From: VAZQ01 sp963841105 | Lineage (GTDB): Bacteria; Pseudomonadota; Alphaproteobacteria; Rhizobiales; Xanthobacteraceae | NCBI GenBank assembly: GCA_963841105.1 | Contig: CAWJCB010000008.1 | Span: 310,001 to 374,000 of the forward strand | Reading direction: 5' to 3' | DNA length: 64,000 bases | Shown here: positions 56,748 to 64,000 of the stretch, piece after piece | Layout of the letters: each line of letters begins with the position of its first letter | Numbering within the stretch: position 1 is the stretch's first letter | The notes under the pieces: model-generated | Told to the model about the DNA's origin: nothing | The model's input: the letters and a program-made list of their open reading frames with translations, nothing else | Database searches by the model: none | Made by a program: the position numbers and the translations under genes

Positions 56748-57872
56748 CTACAGCTTCCTGGCCAGCCAGTCCGCAACGTACAACAGTCCCGGCAGATGGT
56801 TGTCGAATTGGCAATGAGCTGCACCGCCGTCTTCACCGGCAAAAATCTTCAATGTTTTGTCCTTCGAACCTACGGCGTCAAACATCCTGTTGGCATCTGC
56901 GACCGGTATCTGCTGATCTTCCCTTCCATGAACGATCAGGAACGGGCAGCTTATCTGATGGGCAACCGGCTCCAGCTTGAAATCCTTGATGCGCTCCATG
57001 GCCGCATCCATCGCGTCCGTGCCCGTGATGTACATCAGTTGGAACACCGGCGCCGCGATCGATCCACCGACAGTGATCCGGCGCTGCCACACCGCATGAT
57101 AGTCGTAGTTGGCGCCCCATGCGACGACGGCCTTCAGGCGGGGCTCGAACGCCGCCGCCCGTGCGACGTAGTATCCTCCGAGGCTGCTCCCGACGATCCC
57201 GACGCGGTCGCAGGCCACGTCCGGCCGGGTTTCGAGATAGTCGATGGCCGCGGCGACAGGCACTTCGTAGTCATGTCGCGTAAATATCCTGCCGAGTCGC
57301 AACGCCTCGCCGACGCCTGGCGAATCGAGGGCCAGAAGATTCATGCCGCGCGCCGCGAACTTGTCCCGGACGCGCAGGACAGTCATTTCCTTTGTCGTGT
57401 CGAGCCCGCACAGGAAAATCACCGTCGGGGCCCGGCTGCGGTTACCGCTGGTGTTGCCGGCGGGAACGAAGCACGCCGGCAGCGCGCTGCCTTCATACGG
57501 CACCAGCACGCGCTCGATCGGCGTATCCGACAGGACGCGCGCTTTTTCGAACGTGCGGAGCGCGTGCCCGTAGGATTGCAGACGGATCGGGTCGGACGGC
57601 GGAACGAACTGCTCCGCAATCTTGTAATACAGGCTGGCCAGAAAGTAGCTCTCAGCGGCGCTGGCATTCGTGCCGATGGCGAGGCGCTCGGCGGCGCGCG
57701 CTTCCAGGCGCTCGGCAAGCCACGTCCACGCCGCGTACCATTCCTCGTCGTGTCCGACCTGTTTGCCGAGCCGGTCGAGGATCAGGCTGATGTCGCCGAA
57801 TTCGCCTCCGGCGGCCAGCGCAGCCCAAGCGTTGTAGGACCAACGGTAATTGCCCGGAAACAATTCATACAC
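56748..57872 (-). CDS. Alpha/beta hydrolase, DHPON-hydrolase/FrsA-like (374 aa)
   Basis: Hydrolase with a helical N-terminal region and an alpha/beta core. Nucleophile Ser in GIVGSSLGGYYVARAA at about residue 220, acid Asp in FLIVHGREDQQIPVAD, His in GEDGGAAHCQFDN. This arrangement is that of the C-C bond hydrolases such as 2,6-dihydroxypseudooxynicotine hydrolase and related FrsA-like enzymes. Located between the ring-cleavage dioxygenase and the transport protein, which suits a ring-fission product hydrolase. Substrate is inferred. Confidence 0.85.
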   Translation of the reverse strand: MYELFPGNYRWSYNAWAALAAGGEFGDISLILDRLGKQVGHDEEWYAAWTWLAERLEARAAERLAIGTNASAAESYFLASLYYKIAEQFVPPSDPIRLQSYGHALRTFEKARVLSDTPIERVLVPYEGSALPACFVPAGNTSGNRSRAPTVIFLCGLDTTKEMTVLRVRDKFAARGMNLLALDSPGVGEALRLGRIFTRHDYEVPVAAAIDYLETRPDVACDRVGIVGSSLGGYYVARAAAFEPRLKAVVAWGANYDYHAVWQRRITVGGSIAAPVFQLMYITGTDAMDAAMERIKDFKLEPVAHQISCPFLIVHGREDQQIPVADANRMFDAVGSKDKTLKIFAGEDGGAAHCQFDNHLPGLLYVADWLARKL

Positions 57873-57910
57873 ATTTCACCTGCTTGCAAGGGCGACGGGT
57901 GGGCATCCCT

Positions 57911-57952
57911 TAGAGCGCGTTCCGATTACGTTGAATCGGAAACGCGCTCTAG
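57911..57952. repeat. REP-like palindrome
   Basis: TAGAGCGCGTTCCGATT pairs with AATCGGAAACGCGCTCTA around a 6-base loop, with one bulge. This palindrome resembles dispersed elements of Bradyrhizobium and Rhodopseudomonas. The stop codon of the dioxygenase gene lies inside it, so it also serves as a 3'-end hairpin. Confidence 0.8.
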
Positions 57953-58948
57953 CCGTCGGCTTTCCGAAATCCCTTGAAACGCTGCACACCGTCGAACAGG
58001 GCCCATTCAGCGATGCTGTCAGGCGTCGGCGGGAGGCTCCTCGGCTTCCAGTCCTTGTCGAGAAAATCGGTATCGGAAAAATATTCCACCTGTCCACCGC
58101 AGGGATTGTTGAAGTACCAGAAGTATGCCGATGACACCTTGTGCCGTCCTGGACCGACGACGGTCGCCCAGCCATGCTCTGCGAAGTGCACCCCGCCGCC
58201 GAAGACCTCGTGAACATCCCGTACCTCGAACGCGACGTGCTCGAATTGTGTCCGCTTATTTCTGGTGGTGAGCAGGGCGACGTTGTGATGGTCGCTTTCG
58301 TCCGCGCACCGGCAAAATAGACCGCGTTCCAGATAACGGTCCGACGCCGAGAATTTCAGGCACCCGAGATAGAACTCTTCGCCTTCGCGCAGCGCTTCCG
58401 GTCCTGCGACTTCGAACACCACATGCCCGATCCTCGTCGGCTCGGCACGCGAATACTGGACGGCCGGCTCGCTGATGCGCCGCCGCGAACCGACGAAATT
58501 CATCCGCGTCGACAGGGGGTCCGCGTTGTGTGTTGAACTCGACGCTGCCGTGATCCCAGACTGTGAATCCAATTCCGTATCCATAGGGGTCGGTGCTGTG
58601 GACGGACCCGTCCGGCAACCGCTTCGTCGGCCGGATCCGCGATAGCCGCTCGCCGATCAGATCCAGGTCATGTTGCGACTGCACGCCCCAGACGACTTCC
58701 CGCAGAGAAGAACCCTGGTGCGGAGACTGGAACATGAATTCCCGGGTATTCAGGTTCTTCAGAATGACGCGCGGGCCCTGCCGCGTCTCGAACACGACCT
58801 CGTCATTGTCGCGCCGAATGGTCCGCAATCCCCAGTCGTCGTAAAACCGGTGGCATAGGTCGATGTCGTCGACACCGTACAAGATGGAATCGATTCCGAC
58901 GAATTGCGGCCTGGCTTCATCGCTGCTTCTGCTAGTCATGGGGATCAT
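57949..58948 (-). pseudogene. VOC-family extradiol-type dioxygenase, one frameshift
   Basis: About 332 aa across two frames. The N-terminal domain (GIDSILYGVDDIDLCHRFYD, FETRQGPRVILKNLN) is one glyoxalase/VOC module; the C-terminal domain starts RIGHVVFEVAGPEALREGEE and has HHNVALL, FEHVAFEVRDVHEVFGGG and YFWYFNNPCGGQVEYFSD, metal ligands of ring-cleavage dioxygenases (His, His, Glu). The break lies near 58530, where FNTQR joins ADPLSTRMNFVG. Enzymes of this kind open catechol-like rings using Fe(II). First gene of the minus-strand set. Confidence 0.8.
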
Positions 58949-59127
58949 GCATTAAGCGAACGAATTGGATTTCAGCGTAGCTGAATACTTCTGATCAGGC
59001 CAGGGGCGGGCCCGCGCCTACGCCCGCTCACGGCCTGTGAAAGGCCATCCTGTCGAGGGGACAATGCAAACCTTGAAAACGCTGTGCTAATGGTCCGCGA
59101 TGGCAAGCGCGCCCGTTCGTCAGAGTT

Positions 59128-59208
59128 GTAGCCCGGATTGAGCGCAAGCGAAATCCGGGAACATTGGCGCCGTGACCCCGGATTTCGCTGCCGCTCAATC
59201 CGGGCTAC
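59128..59208. repeat. Long inverted repeat, REP-like
   Basis: GTAGCCCGGATTGAGCG (59128) pairs with CGCTCAATCCGGGCTAC (ending 59208, with a small bulge) and GAAATCCGGG pairs with CCCGGATTTC inside. It forms an 80-base hairpin in the gap between the divergent dioxygenase and the FAD oxidoreductase operon. A common dispersed repeat type in Bradyrhizobiaceae. Confidence 0.8.
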
Positions 59209-59234
59209 GTTGCTAACGTAAACAGCCGTGCGCG

Positions 59235-60377
59235 ATGACGACGTTTCTACAGATCCGATCCTCCAACGAATATGATTTTGCCGTGGTCGGCGGCGGGCTC
59301 GTCGGCATGGCGATCGCCTGGGGGCTGGCAGGGCTGGGCCGCCGCGTCGTGGTGCTCGACGAGGGCGATCTCGCCCATCGCGCCTCGCGCGGCAACTTTG
59401 CGCTTGTCTGGGTGCAGAGCAAAGGCGCCGGCATGGCGGAATATGCGCGCTGGACCAGGCAGTCGTCGCAGCGTTGGCCCGAGCTCGCGCAGGCGCTCGC
59501 GGGGCAGACCGGGATCGACGTGCGTTTTCACAGACCCGGCGGGCTGCACCTTCTCCTTTCCGAGCGTGAGATGGAAAACCGCGCCAACGCGCTCAAGCGT
59601 CTGCACAACCAGCCCGGAATGGATGCCTTCGAATATCAGATGCTCGATCACGGCGAGGTCGAGAAGATGCTGCCGCAGGTCGGCGCCGATGTCGCAGGAG
59701 CAAGCTTCTGTCCCGCCGACGGGCATGTGAACGCTTTGCGGTTGCTGCGCGCGACGCATGCCGCCTTCCAGCAGCTGGGCGGCAGTTATCATTCGGACCA
59801 TGCGGTGGAGCGCATTGAGCCGCGCGCCGGCGAGTTCCGCCTGCACACGCGAGAGGGCGAGCTTGCGGCCGGCAAGGTTGTGCTCGCCGCCGGCCTTGGC
59901 AACGCGCGCCTTGCGCCCATGCTCGGCCTCGACGCGCCGGTTCGCCCGCAGCGCGGCCAGATCATGGTCACGGAGAAGGTCGCGCCGTTCATGAATCATG
60001 TCGTCCACACGATCAGGCAGACCGACGAGGGCGGCGTGATGATCAGCGATTCCGTCGAGGAGGCGGGTTATGATACGTCGATCGCAAGCGCGGTCCTTTC
60101 GGTCATGGCGGATCGCGCCATACGGATGCTTCCACTCCTCGCGCGCCTCAACATCGTGCGCTGCTGGGCGGCGCTGCGCGTGATGCCGAAGGACGGATTT
60201 CCCATCTATGATCAGTCGGAGACGTGCCCCGGCGCCTTCCTTGCTACATGCCACAGCGGAGTGACGCTCGCCGCCAACCACGCCCTGGTGCTGCCGCGGC
60301 TGATCGATGCCGGCGCATTGGCGAAAGACCTGGCCGCATTTCGCGCGCGGCGGTTTGATGTTTCGCCGGCTCGCTGA
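59235..60377 (+). CDS. FAD-dependent DAO-type oxidoreductase, beta subunit-like (380 aa)
   Basis: D-amino-acid-oxidase-like flavoprotein. FAD-binding motif FAVVGGGLVGMAIAWGLAGL at residue 15, RVVVLDEGD after it, and the C-terminal RCWAALRVMPKDGFPIYD with CHSGVTLAANHA, which closes the FAD site. It resembles the DAO subunits of three-part dehydrogenases such as opine oxidase B, HcnC and D-hydroxyproline dehydrogenase. Its stop lies beyond the start of the small [2Fe-2S] gene (20-base overlap). Confidence 0.88.
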   Translation: MTTFLQIRSSNEYDFAVVGGGLVGMAIAWGLAGLGRRVVVLDEGDLAHRASRGNFALVWVQSKGAGMAEYARWTRQSSQRWPELAQALAGQTGIDVRFHRPGGLHLLLSEREMENRANALKRLHNQPGMDAFEYQMLDHGEVEKMLPQVGADVAGASFCPADGHVNALRLLRATHAAFQQLGGSYHSDHAVERIEPRAGEFRLHTREGELAAGKVVLAAGLGNARLAPMLGLDAPVRPQRGQIMVTEKVAPFMNHVVHTIRQTDEGGVMISDSVEEAGYDTSIASAVLSVMADRAIRMLPLLARLNIVRCWAALRVMPKDGFPIYDQSETCPGAFLATCHSGVTLAANHALVLPRLIDAGALAKDLAAFRARRFDVSPAR

Positions 60378-60657
60378 AGCCACCCGCCGCCCCGCGGTCA
60401 GTGTCTTCGTCGATGGCCGGCGCGTGCCGGCGCACGAAGGCGACAGCGTCGCCGCCGCGATGCTCGCTGCGGGACATATCGTGTCGCGCCGAACGGCGGT
60501 CGCCGGCGCGGCACGCGCTCCCTATTGTTTGATGGGTATTTGCTTCGAGTGCCTCGTCGCCATCGACGGCGTCGGCAATCGCCAGGCGTGCATGGTTGTG
60601 GTGCGCGACGGCATGCGCATCGAGACGGGAAAGGCCAAACGAGAGCTCGGCGCATGA
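60358..60657 (+). CDS. [2Fe-2S]-binding small subunit (99 aa)
   Basis: Ferredoxin-like subunit of the trimeric dehydrogenase. VFVDGRRVPAHEGDSVAAAM is the beta-grasp start, and CLMGICFECLVAIDG with ACMVVVRDGM supplies the cluster cysteines (C-x4-C-x2-C and a later C). Equivalent to HcnA and the gamma subunits of opine or hydroxyproline dehydrogenases. Overlaps both neighbours, so all three chains are coupled. Confidence 0.88.
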   Translation: MFRRLAEATRRPAVSVFVDGRRVPAHEGDSVAAAMLAAGHIVSRRTAVAGAARAPYCLMGICFECLVAIDGVGNRQACMVVVRDGMRIETGKAKRELGA

Positions 60658-62075
60658 ATGCGCCGGCCGAACTGCGCGAGCGCTATGACGTCGCGATCGT
60701 CGGGGCAGGACCGGCCGGACTTGCCGCTGCGAGCTTGTGCGCGCGTGCCGGACTCGCAACCGTGCTGCTCGACGACCAGCCGCACCCCGGCGGGCAGAGC
60801 TACCGGTCCGTAACCGCCCCGTCTGTGCCGGCGAACACGGTGCTCGGCGACGACTATTGGCGCGGCGGCTCGCTCGTGCGGGAGGCGCGCGACAGCGGCG
60901 CGCAGCATGTCGCCGGAGCAAATGCGTGGGGGCTGTTGCGGGAAGGCGAGATCGCCGTCTCGATCGCGGGGCGCTCGCGCCTGATCGCGGCCACGCGCAT
61001 TATCCTTGCGGCCGGCGCGATGGAGCGGCCGTTTCCCATACCGGGCTGGACGCTGCCCGGCGTGATGACGGTGGGCGCGGCGCAGACCCTCCTCAAGTCT
61101 TCGGCCCTGGTGCCGCAGGACCGCACCGTGCTCGCGGGATGCGGACCGCTCCTCTGGCTTCTCGCCTGGCAATATCTCAACGCCGGTGTACGGCTCGAAG
61201 CCGTTCTCGACACCGCTCCCCGCATGGACTGGCAAGGCGCGCTCCGCCACGCGCCAGGCTTTGTTGTCTCTCCTTACCTCGCCAAGGGCTGGCGTTTGAT
61301 GATGGCGGTGCGCCGGGAGCTCATCGTCATCGGCGGCGTGATCGCGCTCGAGGCGCAGGGCAAGGAACGATTGGAAGCGGTGTCGTACCGCACCACGCAC
61401 GGACAGGAGCAGCGGATCAAGGCGGATATGCTGCTCCTGCATCAGGGCGTGGTCCCGAACGTCAATCTCGCCATGGCATCCGGTGTTGCCCATCGCTGGA
61501 ACGAGGCGCAGCTCTGCTTCGTGCCGGTGCTGGACGCGTACGGCTCCACCAATGTGCGCGGCCTCGCCATTGCAGGCGACGGAGCGGGAATCGCGGGGGC
61601 GGAAGCGGCGCAGGCGCGTGGCCGCCTCGCCGCCATTGCCGCGATCCGCTCCATCAAGCCCGAGCTTCGCCTTGCCGCCGAGGAAAAGGCGGCACGCGCG
61701 TTGCTGCGCCGCTTCCTGCGCGGGCGCGCATTTCTCGATGGCGCTTTCAGACCGCGGCCGCAATTCCGCCGGCCCGGCGGAGAGACGCTGGTCTGCCGTT
61801 GCGAGGACGTCAACGCCCGCCAGATCATCGACACGGTCGCGCTTGGCTGTCCCGGCCCCAACCAGATGAAGGCTTTCCTGCGCTGTGGCATGGGGCCCTG
61901 TCAGGGGAGGCTGTGCGGCCTCACCGTGACCGAGCTCATGGCGCAAGCGCGCGGCGTCACGCCCGATGCGATCGGCTATTATCGTCTGCGCCCACCAGTG
62001 AAGCCGATCACTCTCGGCGAGATTGCCGGGCTGCCGACGAACGATGAAGCGGTGAAAGCCGTCGCCCGCGAGTAG
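60654..62075 (+). CDS. FAD/NAD(P)-binding alpha subunit with BFD-like C-terminal domain (473 aa)
   Basis: The N-terminal FAD site DVAIVGAGPAGLAAASLCA, then LAAGAMERPFPIPGWTLPGV, and the second dinucleotide region TVLAGCGPLLWLLAW. The C-terminal 85 residues hold a BFD-like [2Fe-2S] domain with LVCRCEDVNARQIID and MKAFLRCGMGPCQGRLCG. This is the layout of HcnB and opine oxidase subunit A. ATG 60654 overlaps the preceding stop. Electrons would pass to the small ferredoxin subunit and on to the respiratory chain. Confidence 0.9.
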   Translation: MNAPAELRERYDVAIVGAGPAGLAAASLCARAGLATVLLDDQPHPGGQSYRSVTAPSVPANTVLGDDYWRGGSLVREARDSGAQHVAGANAWGLLREGEIAVSIAGRSRLIAATRIILAAGAMERPFPIPGWTLPGVMTVGAAQTLLKSSALVPQDRTVLAGCGPLLWLLAWQYLNAGVRLEAVLDTAPRMDWQGALRHAPGFVVSPYLAKGWRLMMAVRRELIVIGGVIALEAQGKERLEAVSYRTTHGQEQRIKADMLLLHQGVVPNVNLAMASGVAHRWNEAQLCFVPVLDAYGSTNVRGLAIAGDGAGIAGAEAAQARGRLAAIAAIRSIKPELRLAAEEKAARALLRRFLRGRAFLDGAFRPRPQFRRPGGETLVCRCEDVNARQIIDTVALGCPGPNQMKAFLRCGMGPCQGRLCGLTVTELMAQARGVTPDAIGYYRLRPPVKPITLGEIAGLPTNDEAVKAVARE

Positions 62076-62081
62076 TAGTCC

Positions 62082-63290
62082 ATGCATGATCCCTTGAATG
62101 CGTTCTGCGCGCACTCCACCGCGAAGCTCAAGGGCGCGCCGGCGGGTCCGCTGGCAGGTCGCACCTTCGCGGCAAAGGATTTGTTCGACATTGCAGGCGA
62201 CGTGACCGGCGCCGGCAATCCTGACTGGCTCGCGCTGCATTCGCCTGCCGCGCGCACCGCGCCAGTCGTGCAGGCGCTTGTCGATGCCGGCGCCGACATG
62301 GTGGGGAAGACCCATACCGATGAGCTCTCGCGCGGCATCTTCGGCGAGAATGCCCATTACGGCACTCCAACCAATCCGAAGGCGCCGGGGCGAGTGCCCG
62401 GCGGTTCCTCAAGCGGCTCGGCGGCAGCGGTGGCCGGCGGTCTCGTTGATTTCGCGCTGGGCACCGACACCGGCGGATCGGTGCGCATCCCGGCGAGCTT
62501 CTGCGGCATCCTCGGCATCCGTCCGACGCATGGACGCGTGTCGCTCGAAGGCGTGGTCGGCCAGGCGCCGAGCTTCGACACCGTCGGCTGGTTCGCGCGC
62601 GACGCGGAGCTCCTGGCGAGGATCGGCGAAGTGCTGCTCGGCAGCGAGATCGCACGCGCGCCGCGCGCGCGCCATGTGATCGTGGCCACCGATGCCTTCG
62701 CAATCGCCGAGCCGGCGACCGCTGCTGCGCTTCTCCCTGTGGCAGAGCGTATCGCAGCGCTTGTCGGCAGCAGCGAGCAAACCGCGATCTCGCCGGACGT
62801 GCTGCTCTCCGACTGGTTCGCGCATCAGCGCGCCGTGCAGGGACGCGAGGCCTGGGCGACCTTCGGCGACTGGATCGATCGGCACAACCCTCGCTTCGGA
62901 TTCGAGGTCGCGGATAATCTCCTTCGCGGCACGCATATCGATGACGCGACACTTGCGGCGGCGCGCGAATTTCAGGCGGCGCAGCGCAACGCGATCATGC
63001 AGACGCTCGCGCCCGACACCATTGTCTGTTTGCCGACGGCGCCCTTCCCCGCCCCTCTTCTGGACCAGCGGCGCTCGGCCATGTGGGCGCGCCGCACCGC
63101 CATCAGCACGCTCACCACCATTTGTGGAACGCTGGGGGCGCCGCAATTGAGCTTACCCCTTGCTCAAGTGGATGGCCTTCCCGTGGGGCTCTCCATCGTG
63201 GCGCGGCCGGGCGGCGATGAGATGCTGCTCGCCTTTGCCCGCACGGTGATGAGCGGCTTGCCGATGCCGTACGTTGGGTCGAGTTCTTGA
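62082..63290 (+). CDS. Amidase-signature hydrolase (402 aa)
   Basis: Ser-cisSer-Lys amidase. Catalytic Lys in FAAKDLFDIAGD at about residue 32, the signature GGSSSGSAAAVAGGLVDFAL at about 108 and the nucleophile in DTGGSVRIPASFCG. Somewhat short for the family (usually 450-500 aa). It starts 6 bases after the dehydrogenase alpha subunit, so the amide it cleaves may release the amine oxidised by the dehydrogenase. The last residues PYVGSSS are encoded by a dispersed palindromic repeat. Confidence 0.9.
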   Translation: MHDPLNAFCAHSTAKLKGAPAGPLAGRTFAAKDLFDIAGDVTGAGNPDWLALHSPAARTAPVVQALVDAGADMVGKTHTDELSRGIFGENAHYGTPTNPKAPGRVPGGSSSGSAAAVAGGLVDFALGTDTGGSVRIPASFCGILGIRPTHGRVSLEGVVGQAPSFDTVGWFARDAELLARIGEVLLGSEIARAPRARHVIVATDAFAIAEPATAAALLPVAERIAALVGSSEQTAISPDVLLSDWFAHQRAVQGREAWATFGDWIDRHNPRFGFEVADNLLRGTHIDDATLAAAREFQAAQRNAIMQTLAPDTIVCLPTAPFPAPLLDQRRSAMWARRTAISTLTTICGTLGAPQLSLPLAQVDGLPVGLSIVARPGGDEMLLAFARTVMSGLPMPYVGSSS

Positions 63291-63352
63291 CGAGACCCAA
63301 CATTCCCGCCGACTCAGAAGCGTTGGGTCTCGCGAAAGAGCTCGACCCAACC
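63273..63352. repeat. Pair of palindromic repeats (REP-like)
   Basis: GTTGGGTCGAG at 63273 pairs with CTCGACCCAAC near 63341-63351, and inside it CGAGACCCAAC at 63291 pairs with GTTGGGTCTCG near 63322. The nested arms form a long hairpin between the amidase and fdhD; the amidase stop codon is in it. Confidence 0.8.
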
Positions 63353-63399
63353 TACGCCATACGCTTTCGCCCGCCCTGTACGTTGCCTACATTAGCCGC

Positions 63400-64000
63400 A
63401 TGGCAAGCGACGACTATCTTGTCCGCCCGGACCCGTCGGATCCACGCCTGACCGAGCGCGTCACCGGCATCGATCAGACCGGGTCGCGGATCGAGACGCG
63501 GGTCACCGTCGAGCGCGCCCTCACGATCTTCCTCAATGCGCAGGAGATCGTCACCGCCATGACCATCAACGACTATCCGGAATACCTCGCGCTCGGCTAT
63601 CTGCTGAACCAGCACATGCTCTTGCCGGACGATGTCATCGTCGGCGTCGATTACGACGAGGAGCTCGCCGTCGCCATCGTGCGCACGCAGCGCAAGACCA
63701 ACTACGAAAAGAAGCTCAAGAAAAAGGTGCAGACCTCGGGATGCGCCCAGGGAACGGTGTTCGGCGACCTGATGGAGGCGTTGGAGAACGTCACGCTTCC
63801 GCGCGCTGAGCTGCGCACCTCGTGGCTTTACGCGCTGACGCACAAGATCAACACGACGCCATCGCTTTATCTCGAAGCGGGCGCCATCCACGGCTGCGTG
63901 CTGGCGCAGGAGGACAGGCCGCTGATCTACATGGAGGATGTCGGCCGCCACAACGCCGTTAACAAGATCGCGGGCTACATGTTCAAGCATCGCCTGGCCG
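63400..64000 (+). CDS. fdhD: Formate dehydrogenase accessory sulfurtransferase FdhD, partial
   Basis: The first 200 residues; the gene continues past the window end. FdhD moves sulfur to the molybdenum cofactor of formate dehydrogenase. Recognised by ERALTIFLNAQEIVTAMTIN, YPEYLALGYLLNQHMLLPDD and the C-terminal IYMEDVGRHNAVNKIAGY. The usual CxxC loop is QTSGCAQGTVFGDLM here, with only the first cysteine kept. ATG 63400 follows the palindromic repeat; no clear ribosome binding site. Confidence 0.9.
   Translation, partial: MASDDYLVRPDPSDPRLTERVTGIDQTGSRIETRVTVERALTIFLNAQEIVTAMTINDYPEYLALGYLLNQHMLLPDDVIVGVDYDEELAVAIVRTQRKTNYEKKLKKKVQTSGCAQGTVFGDLMEALENVTLPRAELRTSWLYALTHKINTTPSLYLEAGAIHGCVLAQEDRPLIYMEDVGRHNAVNKIAGYMFKHRLA

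Noticed and set aside
56580..57977. Open frame of 465 codons on the plus strand opposite the alpha/beta hydrolase
   Set aside because: Mirror of the hydrolase gene, which has an intact catalytic triad; the plus-strand product is Arg-rich and featureless.
60522..62357. 611-codon open frame on the minus strand opposite the FAD alpha subunit
   Set aside because: Antisense shadow; the plus-strand gene has two FAD/NAD sites and an iron-sulfur domain.

Overview
The window (GC-rich, roughly 60 % by eye) looks like an alphaproteobacterial chromosome of the order Hyphomicrobiales, most likely the Bradyrhizobium/Rhodopseudomonas side. The clues are REP-like palindromes near 57.9, 59.1 and 63.3 kb, a degenerate 'SGYGIQ' caspase-like protein of a type I associate with Bradyrhizobium, and the small zinc-binding proteins. 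The genus assignment is inference. A tRNA-Ser(GGA) gene at 53,480-53,569 splits the window. To its left lies a large, mosaic and partly decayed genomic island with a tyrosine integrase next to the tRNA. To its right lies ordinary chromosome with catabolic operons.

Left island, 0-22 kb: defence region. After an AlpA-like regulator and a GIY-YIG protein come a DUF499 tail, a phage Gp37/Gp68-family (three-Cys) gene and its partner tcmP. Divergent to these is a class 1 DISARM locus: drmD (SNF2 helicase), drmMI (adenine methylase), drmA (helicase) and drmB (DUF1998). A nested cassette separates drmMI from drmA: a dual-OB-like protein, two DUF488 proteins, an opposite-strand two-gene operon of unknown function, and an XRE-ImmA/IrrE plus PIN-like pair. 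No drmC is seen. drmD, drmMI, drmA, tcmP and one unknown gene carry single-base indels, mostly in short homopolymer runs, so the locus is either decaying or the assembly has indel errors.

22-41 kb: repeats and remnants (a 55-bp direct repeat, a CHAT 3' remnant, a shattered multicopper oxidase, a SRAP tail) between intact-looking genes. These include a secreted TPR-CHAT protein (one frameshift), a RusA-like protein, Ku, a secreted caspase-fold protein lacking both catalytic residues and fused to a formylglycine-enzyme-like domain, XRE regulators divergent from a Cys-rich secreted peptide, and an L,D-transpeptidase lipoprotein.

41.7-44.3 kb: a complete IS66-type element with 23-bp terminal inverted repeats and an exact 8-bp target duplication; its tnpC is frameshifted. 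44.6-53.4 kb: small island genes, a metallophosphoesterase, a primase/helicase operon with a possible iteron-type origin, and the integrase.

53.5-64 kb: on the minus strand an SDR, an amidohydrolase, an ABC substrate-binding protein, an alpha/beta hydrolase and a VOC ring-cleavage dioxygenase (frameshifted) look like an aromatic or heteroaromatic degradation set. On the plus strand a three-subunit FAD/[2Fe-2S] dehydrogenase and an amidase form an operon, followed by fdhD, which runs off the end.
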